Origin: Hydractinia symbiolongicarpus
Lineage: Eukaryota > Cnidaria > Hydrozoa > Anthoathecata > Hydractiniidae
Assembly (NCBI RefSeq): GCF_029227915.1
Contig: NC_079883.1
Span: forward strand, 11,594,001-11,658,000
DNA: 64,000 nt
Direction: 5' to 3'
Part shown: positions 55,971 through 63,850 of the stretch, in pieces
How the letters are laid out: each line of letters starts with the position of its first letter
Numbering within the stretch: position 1 is the stretch's first letter
Notes under the pieces: model-generated
Told to the model about the DNA's origin: nothing
Databases searched by the model: none
What the model saw: the letters and a program-made list of their open reading frames with translations, nothing else
Position numbers and translations under genes: made by a program

Positions 55971-56002
55971 AATTTTTACTACTCTTGCAGGTAGTAAAAA
56001 TT
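55971..56002. terminator. Strong hairpin between convergent genes (1)
   Basis: 12-bp perfect stem AATTTTTACTAC/GTAGTAAAAATT with an 8-base loop. Lies between the BRO-like gene (+) and the integrase (-). Confidence 0.5.
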
Positions 56003-56096
56003 ATCCTCGCGTCATATATTGGTTTCAAACCAACCCCCAAATGAAAGCTAAAATTGGCATGATACCTTCAATGTTCCAAGTCTGAAATAGTAGGGC

Positions 56097-56127
56097 CCAA
56101 GGGGGCATCTCCGCGGTGCCCCCTTGG
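56097..56127. terminator. Strong hairpin between convergent genes (2)
   Basis: 11-bp perfect GC-rich stem CCAAGGGGGCA/TGCCCCCTTGG with a 9-base loop, 17 bp from the integrase stop. Confidence 0.55.
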
Positions 56128-56143
56128 TAAAGCCCGGGAACTA

Positions 56144-57202
56144 TTACCATTCCTTCACATGTTCCGGGGGTATCTGAACATCTTCAGGAATAAGCATGAG
56201 TTCTTCCGAAACAAAGCTCCTTTCAGGACCATCCTTCAAATAGTATAAAACACAGCTACCCGCTACTATACGGTCCAACCTATACATATTCCTACTCCAG
56301 AAAGCATCGGTGGCGCGTCTTTTCGAATCTTCATGCTCCTCTCCGAGCTGTAGGAGGTATAAGTACAATCCATCCTTAGGTAGAGGTTTCTCTTCGGAAT
56401 ATTGCTGGCTTTTTGCAAGCGGTACCTCCTCAAGCTTGGTCGCCTTGTTAGGTTTCATGCCAATCATGGCAGTCTTGCTGTTGTTTAGACTTTTGACGAT
56501 GGTGTATAAGTGCTTGACCCAGGTGCTGCTAGTCTCGTCAGAAGCTAATTTCTGCGCATCTTGAGGCTGGAAGAGCCTTTCTGCAAGTACCTTGTTGTAC
56601 GACTCCACAAAGGCCGTAAACGTATGGTGATATTTGGTGGTGGCCCGTTTAATCTCCACACCTTTGCCTTCTAGCAGTTTCGTTATATCAGATTTGAACT
56701 CACTACCGTGTTCACACTGAAAGGTTTTGGGGTAGTGTAAAGGTCCCGCTTTGTAGATGTCCTTCACCATGTCGGCGACTTCACTGGCTTTCTTCATCCG
56801 CAGGGGCCTTACTATTTTGTAACGTGAAGCTACATCAATCTCCGTGAGAATGTATTTATAGGTGCTACCGTATAGCTTGTCAAGTGGCATGTACAGTAGA
56901 TCAAAGTGATGCATTTCGTTGGGTGTTGTAATGGTAAAATGCGAATAGTCTATTCGTTTCGGACCTCGAATGTGTCTCAACCACAAGAGTTGCCTGGATA
57001 GCCAGTGAGTGACCAGCTTCTTGGAGAGACCGCTCTCCTTCGCGAGTAATTTGATAGGCTTGCGCCCGGTCCACAGGTGTTCCGGGGTATAGTAAATCTG
57101 GCCTAATTTTTCCGCCTTCTTATCTGTAACAATATGTGATGCTTCTGATATGTTTATTATACATGTTAAAAACGCGTTCTTATAAGTATTTATATGCAAC
57201 AA
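56144..57202 (-). CDS. Retrovirus-like integrase (Polinton)
   Basis: Integrates the element and generates target duplications. The 352-codon frame is uninterrupted. It has an N-terminal helical region (residues about 27-80), an rve catalytic core (about 95-235) and a C-terminal region (RLDRIVAG, VLYYLKDGPERSFVSEELM). Catalytic positions are D101 (HFDLLYM), E164 (CEHGSEF) and E200 (FVESYNK). The last two are separated by exactly 35 residues, so E164 takes the place of the second Asp of the DD35E triad. No in-frame ATG exists before codon 97; the frame opens at TTG, and an out-of-frame ATG lies near 57164, so the 5' end is probably frameshifted. Confidence 0.9.
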   Translation of the reverse strand: MLHINTYKNAFLTCIINISEASHIVTDKKAEKLGQIYYTPEHLWTGRKPIKLLAKESGLSKKLVTHWLSRQLLWLRHIRGPKRIDYSHFTITTPNEMHHFDLLYMPLDKLYGSTYKYILTEIDVASRYKIVRPLRMKKASEVADMVKDIYKAGPLHYPKTFQCEHGSEFKSDITKLLEGKGVEIKRATTKYHHTFTAFVESYNKVLAERLFQPQDAQKLASDETSSTWVKHLYTIVKSLNNSKTAMIGMKPNKATKLEEVPLAKSQQYSEEKPLPKDGLYLYLLQLGEEHEDSKRRATDAFWSRNMYRLDRIVAGSCVLYYLKDGPERSFVSEELMLIPEDVQIPPEHVKEW

Positions 57203-57339
57203 AGCCTAGTAGGGATAAGAAGTCAAGGACGAACGCGAGTTCACCATCTTGTGGCTGCTCAATTTTGGGGCTTTTTTGTCCGAAGCAATGTAATATTGGT
57301 ACATACTATCGTCCAATTCTCTCAGGCTTTTACCGGCTT

Positions 57340-58034
57340 TTAGCTGCATCTCCCGATGTTCACTGAACCAATCAAGCTTGGCTTACTGTCGTGGGCACCG
57401 AAAATATTGACGATCTGTTCGAGCTGGTCCTTGGAAAGCATGGCATGCGAGTAGAGCTCATTGGGTTCCTCCTCCACAGTGATACTAATACTCTCAATTT
57501 TCGGGTTGTAGAATACTTCATTGACACTGGCATGGGGCTTTACCTTCCCAGGATTTACGAATAGCAGCAAGGACTTGGCAGGAGTGTCAATTTGGAGGTT
57601 GTAACTGGCATCTGCCTTTTTCATCATGACTACTTTGCTACGGTGTATCCGTTCGTAGGGTAGGGCCAATCTTGCATACCTTGACATCATAGCGCTCGCG
57701 AGACCTTCATGACTAATCTTATCGAACTATAGCTTGATATTTGTAATTTTATAGGCAGCATTAGCCGCCTTGGCCGCCGTAGACCCTGAGGCTGCAGTAC
57801 CTGCATCTTTGATGACATCGGCATGAGCTGCGAATTCCGTGTCAAATAAGAGCTTGAGACTACCAGGAAAAATGACATCGTTCAGCCCCATGTTGGGAAT
57901 ACCCACGTAGAGGTCTTGATTTTGATTAATTGTCAAACGTATATGATTAAGTTGAACCCTCTGTTTTCTGCCTTTGATACCCAACAGCTGCTTCGTCTCC
58001 GCGTACGGCTCCAGGGTTGTTCCAAATGCATTCA
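57340..58034 (-). pseudogene. Major capsid protein (double jelly-roll type) remnant
   Basis: Polinton capsid gene. ATG 58034 starts MNAFGTTLEPYAETKQLLG and runs to 57727, with a jelly-roll-like strand region (RVQLNHIRLTINQNQDLYVG). A second open frame 57340..57690 carries PYERIHRSK, LQIDTPAKSLLLFV and FYNPKIESISITVEEEPNEL, which resemble the C-terminal half. The middle is missing: about 230 codons remain where the family has 500-650. A further open segment reaches 57206 but is not recognisable. Confidence 0.65.
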
Positions 58035-58065
58035 TTTTATTATAGGAGGAAAATGTTCTAATAAA
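58035..58065. promoter_or_regulatory. 31-bp divergent promoter with symmetric start motifs
   Basis: Between capsid (-) and 58066 (+) starts. Together with the two ATGs it reads CATTTTATTA...TAATAAAATG, so the start-codon motif is a perfect 10-bp inverted repeat. Confidence 0.5.
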
Positions 58066-59320
58066 ATGGCTGATAATCCGATATTTACACATGAAGATGA
58101 TCTTGACAGGGGTAATGGGGATGATAAGGAAGATACCCCATCGACGCAACAACTTCCTGGAACATCGGGGACTTCAACGCCGGGACAGTAGCAGGGAGGT
58201 GCGCGTAGGCGACTGGGGTTGGATACGAAGTCGGCCTACTCCAAGCTTCTTCAATCGAAGGTTGATAGTCTTTACTCATATCTTATGGTTAATCTGGATA
58301 TGGGGTCCGACGCGATACATTACGGTAGGTTTGGAATGGGGGAAGATAACCAACTTATCGTTAAAAAGGTTGTGACGGGAAAAAGATCCCTACCGGAAGT
58401 AGTACTTACATTGTAAGATGGTAACTTTCCATCTATTAAGCAGCTCCGGAAGTTGTTGGGTAGCACGCGTATGAAGGTCATTGGATTTGATGAATATCAA
58501 ACACCCAACAATATGGAAGCGATCCAGAACCTCGCAAATAAGGCTGATGTTTTTGTGAATAAGGGTAAGAAGGAGATTACGGGTGAGATAATCCAGATGG
58601 AAACAATAGACAGTGTTCAAAATTTTGCAAACGATGTAGATGGTTTTGTAGATACTTCATTTGCCGGCATTGACGACGATGCCCTCGAAGTCATCAATAT
58701 GAAGAAAATAAAGCTCGAAATGGAAAACCTGCGAAATCAAGAAAAAAGAGGGTAGGGTGAAAGAACTCAAAAAGCAGAAAGCCAGGGGACAAAGGGATAG
58801 AGAAATCGCTGGCCTTGAGGAAAATATTGAAGAATTGAAGGAGGAAGAAAAGGATGTACTTAGCAAACATGGCCTGCTATCGAAGGAGATTTTTAGGCAT
58901 CTGAAAAATATCAAGGCCGAGTTGATGAAGATCGCCGGAGATGACATGCCTTTGCTTGAAAAGCTTAAAATCCTCTTCAGGGAGCAGGGTATAACCATAG
59001 CGAGTATCGTCTTCGCTATTGGCCTATTGGTTTCCACCATTGTGCTCTCAGTTACGGGAGGAAGTGCAGCGGCAGGTGCTGCAGGGGGAAGTGCCGCGGA
59101 TGGGGCTGGAAAAGGGTTTGTGGAGAAACAGCTTGAAAGGCTCGGAAACTTTCTCAAATACCTGGCAGGGAAAGCAGGTATCGCATTACCAGGAGTCATC
59201 GGTATCGTAGTCTCCTTCTTTCTGAGGGTAGCGTCAACTATCGTGAAATATGCGGCCAAGCATTTGTATATAGCCATCGCGGCTGCTGCCGAGTTTGTCG
59301 TGCTCTATATCAGGAAATAG
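58066..59320 (+). pseudogene. Large Polinton membrane/coiled-coil protein, broken
   Basis: ATG 58066 (context CTAATAAAATG). The frame to 58755 is the same throughout but has in-frame stops near 58188 and 58414. A one-base change near 58750 leads into the 58757..59320 frame. The order is an acidic Ser/Thr-rich N-terminus, a helical middle (ADVFVNKGKKEITGEIIQME), a charged coiled coil (about 58740..58900), then hydrophobic segments (SIVFAIGLLVSTIVLSVTGG, ALPGVIGIVVSFFL, YIAIAAAAEFVVLYI). Probably a virion or membrane component; I cannot name it. Confidence 0.55.
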
Positions 59321-59322
59321 AC

Positions 59323-59637
59323 CTATTTTTTAAGCCATATATAGGCAATGATGATACCTACCCCTATCGTGATTAATGCGGCCTTGGTATCCTCATACTG
59401 GTTTTGTGGTGGTTGCTCGGGTATAGGAAGTGTAGCATGTTTGGGAGGTATAAATGGTATAGCCTGTATGGTATGATCGGGAGTATATATAAGAGGTGTG
59501 GTATGCTTAGGTGGTATAGGAGGTGTAGTATGTATAGGAGGCGTAGTATGCTTAGGTGGTGCAGTATGTTTTGTAGATAGGGTATGCTTTGGAGGTGGTT
59601 TGATAGCCCTCTCCGTATGAATAGGCCTGTTATTCAT
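59323..59637 (-). CDS. Pro/Thr-rich tail-anchored membrane protein
   Basis: 104 codons from ATG 59637 (an upstream GTG is in frame but unlikely). It is built of PPKHTTPP/PPIHTTPP repeats and ends with a membrane segment (AALITIGVGIIIAYIWLKK). It is convergent with the 58066 gene, 2 bp away. Role unknown; an appendage or surface protein is possible. Confidence 0.55.
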   Translation of the reverse strand: MNNRPIHTERAIKPPPKHTLSTKHTAPPKHTTPPIHTTPPIPPKHTTPLIYTPDHTIQAIPFIPPKHATLPIPEQPPQNQYEDTKAALITIGVGIIIAYIWLKK

Positions 59638-59689
59638 ATCAACTTGGGTCCCCACGCCGACGTTTGCAGGTGCTATAAGGATATTGTTG

Positions 59690-60561
59690 TTAATCTACAA
59701 TTTTTACTATATGCAGGTTCATATCGGAAGGCAGCATGTACACACTTGGCAAGACGGCAAAATTCACCGACGTCCGCGCATACTGCAATACCTTCTGAAA
59801 CTCCGTAATGTCGTGGCCCACATTTTCTTGATGTTGTACCATGGCCTCAAATTTTTGGAATAAAATCTGCCTTGCCGTATAGTTGTCAGCACCGGAGCCA
59901 AGTAAGGATGCTTTAGCCCCTGATTGCGATCCCAGCAATAAGACCACGTAGACGCGGATGGCTTCACTAAGCTTGGTCAGACCTTCCGACTTTAGGCCTT
60001 GACTTGTTGGTATGATGAATTTGGTCCAGTCCCCGTCAACTTGTGGCCACCATCTACCGTTTGTCAGGGAGGACATGACGGCCTTGAATTTGTAGAGGCT
60101 ATTGGGATCCGCACCATACTCGCGACAGACCTGTGCATACCTGGAGGTTGAGTAGGGGTCTTTTTACTGAGAAAACCCATCGTCATAGGGCATGGGTACC
60201 TTCATTCTTGCCAATATACGACGCATGTGGTAATAAACATGGAATTTAAAAATCAAATTGACAAGGGGTACAGAACCCGTCAGGTGTTTAGCGGATATGC
60301 CTAATGCGGTGCTTGCGCAATGGGCAGAAAAATTAGCCTGGATATTCCAGTAGTCCAACGCCTGCCCTGTCCAACCCACTCTGACTGGATCATTCAGCAG
60401 ATTGGTGGGGATTTTTATAGCATATTTGGCAAATTCAGGGAATGCCACCTCAATATGTGAGTCTGTAGACACGTACAGACCCTAATGCTCCAAATTTGTA
60501 ACACCAAGTTTCCATTCTCCCCTCTACTTTTGTACTTTGCCTTGGGGTTATACGAATACAT
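59690..60561 (-). pseudogene. Conserved Polinton protein of unknown function, broken
   Basis: Two open stretches, 60164..60472 and 59690..60163, lie in the same frame and are separated by one TAA at 60164..60166. Upstream, ATG 60561 opens a third stretch in another frame, so a shift near 60485 is likely. Recognisable segments include QALDYWNIQANF, FHVYYHMRRILARM and VYMLPSDMNL near the end. I believe related proteins occur in other animal Polintons; the function is unknown, possibly structural. Confidence 0.55.
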
Positions 60562-60587
60562 GTTCACCCTTTTCTTAAAAGAAAAGG
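60562..60587. promoter_or_regulatory. 26-bp divergent promoter with inverted repeat
   Basis: CCTTTTCTT AA AAGAAAAGG (9-bp perfect arms) fills the gap between the starts at 60561 (-) and 60588 (+). Confidence 0.45.
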
Positions 60588-61257
60588 ATGAAACAACTCT
60601 ACATCACTGATATAGAAAATCCTACTATATTTGAGGATTACCTGGGACAGGATACGAGAATTGCCTTGAAATTGATAAGTATTAGGCCTGCATGGTTGAA
60701 CCTGTATAGTAATAACAACTTTACCATTCGTAAAGTGGGGCCTGATCAGAGGGTGACTCGGATCGAGATTATGAACGGTTTATACAGGATACAGGATGTC
60801 GCGACTATTGTCAACAGCCACGCGGAGGACAAGATTAAACTGTTTGTCCTGAAACATGGACTTTGCAGGCTCCGTGTCAGCGATGGATATACGGTGGTTA
60901 TTAACAGACTGTTGCAAGAGCTCTTGGGCCTACCCTACGACCCCGCAAAAAAGTACTACACGAGTGGTGACCACGATGCATATTACAGGACCGATGTTTA
61001 CCATAGGTTGAGACTCGTTTGTCCGCAGTTGGATGAAGACGACTGCCTGCTTGATGGCAAAAAGTCTAAAATTCTGGCCTTGCTTCCCACCTAAGAATTA
61101 GACGCCTGGGGATATGCTGACCTGGAGTTTTCATACCCCCGTTTACCTTTCACTGAAGGGATCTACGGACCGTCTGGAGTTCATGCTAACAGACGTATAT
61201 CACCATGAAAAGAACGTCTCGTTCACAGGCCTACCCATGTGCATTCTCATAGAATAA
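60588..61257 (+). pseudogene. Possible minor capsid (penton-type) protein, frameshifted
   Basis: 168 codons from ATG 60588, then a TAA at 61092..61094. Related sequence seems to continue in other frames to a TAA at 61255..61257 (FTGLPMCILIE). The order of beta-rich segments (RIALKLISIRP, LNLYSNNNFTIRK) and the late segment YHRLRLVCPQL..DGKKSKILALLP resembles what I know of Polinton minor capsid proteins. It sits 2 bp before the next gene. Tentative. Confidence 0.4.
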
Positions 61258-61259
61258 AG

Positions 61260-61904
61260 ATGAGCGATATCAGCAAACTTTATCCGAGTTTGCCGAGTGC
61301 ACCTGCGCAAAGCGCCTATATGCAGGAGGAGAGCCTGATCTACAGACTCAAGAAAATTGATGATATTGAGAAGTATCTGCGAAATGAGATCAAGGAGCGG
61401 GATAAGCTTGCAAAGAAATTCAAGATGCATGGCACGTGGGTACGATTCTGTGACCACGGCCTACTTAGCGTGAGTGTGATTACGTCGGGACTCGGTATTG
61501 GAGCTATAGCCTCGGGTCTAGGAGTCCCCTTGGCTATTGCCATGGGTGGGCTCACGATTGCGGCTGGGATAGGTCAACCAGGTCTCCGGCATGCTTCGAA
61601 AAGGCTAGGCGTAAAATCCAAGAAACATGAAGGTATAAGGCTATTGGCCGAATCGAAATTGAACTCTATTGTTGATCTCATATCAAAGGCAATGGAAAAC
61701 GAGTACAGCCTGATTAGCCGTGAAAAGGAAAGATATATGCTATTGAAGGAACAGATGCGACAGCGTTTTAATCGTATTGTGAATGTCATTAATGAACATG
61801 AGCGTTCCCAGCTAGTTGCGAAAGGTAAGGAGGAAGGGAGGCAAGAGATGCCGAATGAGATTTTAAAAAACGTTCGACCTGCGCAGTATGTCAGCGGTAC
61901 CTAG
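61260..61904 (+). CDS. Conserved Polinton protein with hydrophobic core (214 aa)
   Basis: Intact from ATG 61260 (context AATAAAGATG). The N-terminus SDISKLYPSLPSAPAQ is followed by a coiled coil (RLKKIDDIEKYLRNEIKERD), a Gly/Ala-rich hydrophobic pair (about residues 75-105, SVSVITSGLGIGAIASGLGV) and a long charged helix to the end. It looks like a membrane-associated structural protein. I believe similar proteins are frequent in cnidarian Polintons; no function is known to me. Confidence 0.6.
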   Translation: MSDISKLYPSLPSAPAQSAYMQEESLIYRLKKIDDIEKYLRNEIKERDKLAKKFKMHGTWVRFCDHGLLSVSVITSGLGIGAIASGLGVPLAIAMGGLTIAAGIGQPGLRHASKRLGVKSKKHEGIRLLAESKLNSIVDLISKAMENEYSLISREKERYMLLKEQMRQRFNRIVNVINEHERSQLVAKGKEEGRQEMPNEILKNVRPAQYVSGT

Positions 61905-61935
61905 AATCACCACCTGAGTATAAGCCTTAATTTAG

Positions 61936-61970
61936 TATATTTTATAGGTCTACAAGGCCTATAAAATATA
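61936..61970. terminator. Hairpin between convergent genes (3)
   Basis: 13-bp perfect stem TATATTTTATAGG/CCTATAAAATATA with a 9-base loop, lying in the 74-bp gap between the 61260 gene (+) and the 61979 gene (-). Confidence 0.55.
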
Positions 61971-61978
61971 TGGGTTTT

Positions 61979-62544
61979 TCAATCCTCACTTAGCAACCAT
62001 TCCTTTTTGAAGTCTTTGTACCGACATTCCGTGATATGCACCTGAGGGTAGTGGTTTTTACTTTGCACATACACCAATGAAATAGCCAGGATGGCACTGG
62101 CTTGGCATGGCTCATCATAGGGTACTGGCATACCGTAGAATTTAGTTTTCATTGCATCCTTGTACTATTTAAGTTTAGCGTTCACGTAACGGTCTTTTTT
62201 CACAGACTCTGTCGTCAATTGCTCAGAAATCAACTCCTCGATTTTGGACCAGATTTGACGATACTTATACCCTACTCTTCAAAATCGAGACTCATTGCCG
62301 GCACTGCATTGGCGTTGTACCGGGTGACCCCATGTGACCAGATTTTAGGCGTTTTAATCCCGAGGGCTACCACAAGGTCTCGTGTATGGTAGCCTATAAT
62401 GTACCGTTGATCCTTACCCCCGTTAGTAGGAATGGGATCCGACACCGTCAGGTAGTCCACATTGATATCGTTGATGTCTGTAAAAGTAGCAGCAAATGAG
62501 TAGAATAATTTAGGTTTGGCAAGCTCATTTCCAAATTGTAGCAT
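61979..62544 (-). pseudogene. Conserved Polinton protein of unknown function, broken
   Basis: ATG 62544 opens 90 codons (MLQFGNELAKPKLFYSF to VPAMSLDFEE). A shift near 62270 leads into a frame with RQIWSKIEELISEQL, an in-frame TAG near 62167, then NHYPQVHITECRYKDF and a stop at 61979..61981. I infer one original gene of about 185 codons. Function unknown. Confidence 0.5.
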
Positions 62545-62737
62545 CTTGTTTTATTGAAAGTTTAAACGACTTCAGAGAATTGCATGCCATTGTAAATACG
62601 CAAGCACCTCCGTTGTACGTGATACGGTCCTGATAACAATACCAGCACAACATTTTACCCTTTAGCACGAACCTCCGACCACAGGTACATCTGTCGTACG
62701 CATCCAGCATACATTCACAGTCCTTACATTGTTCCAT
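62525..62737 (-). CDS. Small zinc-ribbon protein (70 aa)
   Basis: ATG 62737 with context ATATAAAATG. Cys pairs CKDC, CTCGRR and CWYC form a ribbon-like set. It overlaps the next gene's start by 20 bp in another frame. Could be a transcription-related zinc protein; function unknown. Confidence 0.5.
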   Translation of the reverse strand: MEQCKDCECMLDAYDRCTCGRRFVLKGKMLCWYCYQDRITYNGGACVFTMACNSLKSFKLSIKQDATIWK

Positions 62738-62743
62738 TTTATA

Positions 62744-62956
62744 TTATGATTCTTCTAACGACTCTAGACGGTCCTCTAGATTTTGGATCCTCCGTAATCT
62801 TGCATCATGAATCCTCCACTCATTCTCTTTCTCCTTCTCTGATTTTCGTACGCATGCTAGGGCCATTAGTGGGAGGGAGATCCCTATGCCAGCTATGAAG
62901 GTCATGATGACTGCATTTCCAAATATGCTGAATTTTAAATGACAATTAATGCACAT
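62744..62956 (-). CDS. Small membrane protein with C-terminal coiled coil (70 aa)
   Basis: ATG 62956, context TATAATAAATG. One membrane segment (FGNAVIMTFIAGIGISLPLM) is followed by a charged helix (EKEKENEWRIHDARLRRIQ, then LEDRLESLEES). 6 bp before the zinc-ribbon gene. No family recognised. Confidence 0.5.
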   Translation of the reverse strand: MCINCHLKFSIFGNAVIMTFIAGIGISLPLMALACVRKSEKEKENEWRIHDARLRRIQNLEDRLESLEES

Positions 62957-62998
62957 TTATTATAATAGTAACTAACAACAAGGTTGTAAGATAATGTT

Positions 62999-63352
62999 TC
63001 AAGCCAACCCCAAAAATTCCTCTTGCGTCAAGTCAGCCCCAAATCTTTTGAGGCGTCTCCAATCTGGGGCAGGCCCTCCCTTATAACGCCTTTTTAACAA
63101 CCACAGCGATATTTCATACGCGCTGTCATACACCTTCCGCTCTTCCACATAAGCCAAGCAGCATGTATCTCCACAAAAGTAGCCCTCGTATACGTACTCA
63201 CCACCATCGCTCATATGGGCAGCCATATTTTCTTTGACATGAAAAAAGCCGGATTTCTCTGTATGTTTTGTACTCACCTGTGGAGGGTTGTATCTCATGG
63301 AGCACCTGACTTTGTCGCATAGTTCTATAGAGCACCAGTAACAGAGTAGCAT
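62999..63352 (-). CDS. VLTF3-like zinc protein (putative late transcription factor)
   Basis: 117 codons from ATG 63352 (context ATATAAAATG; two upstream in-frame Met/GTG starts are possible). C4/C7 (CYWC) and C60/C64 (YFCGDTCCLAY) frame an insertion, and the C-terminus reads PAPDWRRLKRFG, then LTQEEF. This arrangement (CxxC, then an FC..C..AY motif, then PAP..L..FG..LT.EEF) is what I know of the poxvirus/giant-virus late transcription factor VLTF3 family. The match is by motif only, and the family is normally longer. Intact. Confidence 0.55.
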   Translation of the reverse strand: MLLCYWCSIELCDKVRCSMRYNPPQVSTKHTEKSGFFHVKENMAAHMSDGGEYVYEGYFCGDTCCLAYVEERKVYDSAYEISLWLLKRRYKGGPAPDWRRLKRFGADLTQEEFLGLA

Positions 63353-63353
63353 T

Positions 63354-63806
63354 TTATATATCATTCCAACAAGGTCCGAAGATTTCACCTACATATTGGA
63401 CACATGTTGTCGTGCATGTCTTGCGTCCTGAGCCCGTTGGGGATATACTTGAATAGGTAGCGATACTTTTCAACAGCCCTGTTACACATGCCTCCGTCTT
63501 GAAACTGTCCGGGACATATTTGAGCTGCCGGTGATTCTTTTCAACAGCCTTGTTGCACATGTTTTGCGTCTTGAATTGATCCGGTACATAAATTAACATG
63601 TGAAGTATTTTTTCAACAGCCTTGCTGCACATGTCTTGCGTCTTGAATTGATCAGGCACATACCTGAGTAGATGGGGATCCTCCTTAACGGCCTTATTCC
63701 ACATGTCCTGCGTCTTGAATTGATTCGGGACATGCATATACGGCATTTTTTCAACAACCTTACTGCACATGTCTTGCGTCTTGAACTGATCCGGAATTAT
63801 ATACAC
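63354..63806 (-). CDS. 24-residue tandem-repeat protein (VPDQFKTQDMC repeats)
   Basis: Five repeats of about 24 residues are in frame (VPDQFKTQDMCSKAVEK type), visible as a roughly 72-bp DNA period from 63774 down to 63489. A sixth degenerate repeat near 63418 is out of frame. Such repeats (DUF4116-like) occur in giant viruses and some Polintons. No in-frame ATG precedes the repeats (only GTG 63806), and an ATG at 63808 is out of frame, so the start is damaged. It overlaps the upstream side of the VLTF3-like gene. Confidence 0.55.
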   Translation of the reverse strand: MYIIPDQFKTQDMCSKVVEKMPYMHVPNQFKTQDMWNKAVKEDPHLLRYVPDQFKTQDMCSKAVEKILHMLIYVPDQFKTQNMCNKAVEKNHRQLKYVPDSFKTEACVTGLLKSIATYSSISPTGSGRKTCTTTCVQYVGEIFGPCWNDI

Positions 63807-63850
63807 ATTTCAACAAAGTCCGAAGATTACAGAGCAAGTTGGGAATTTCC

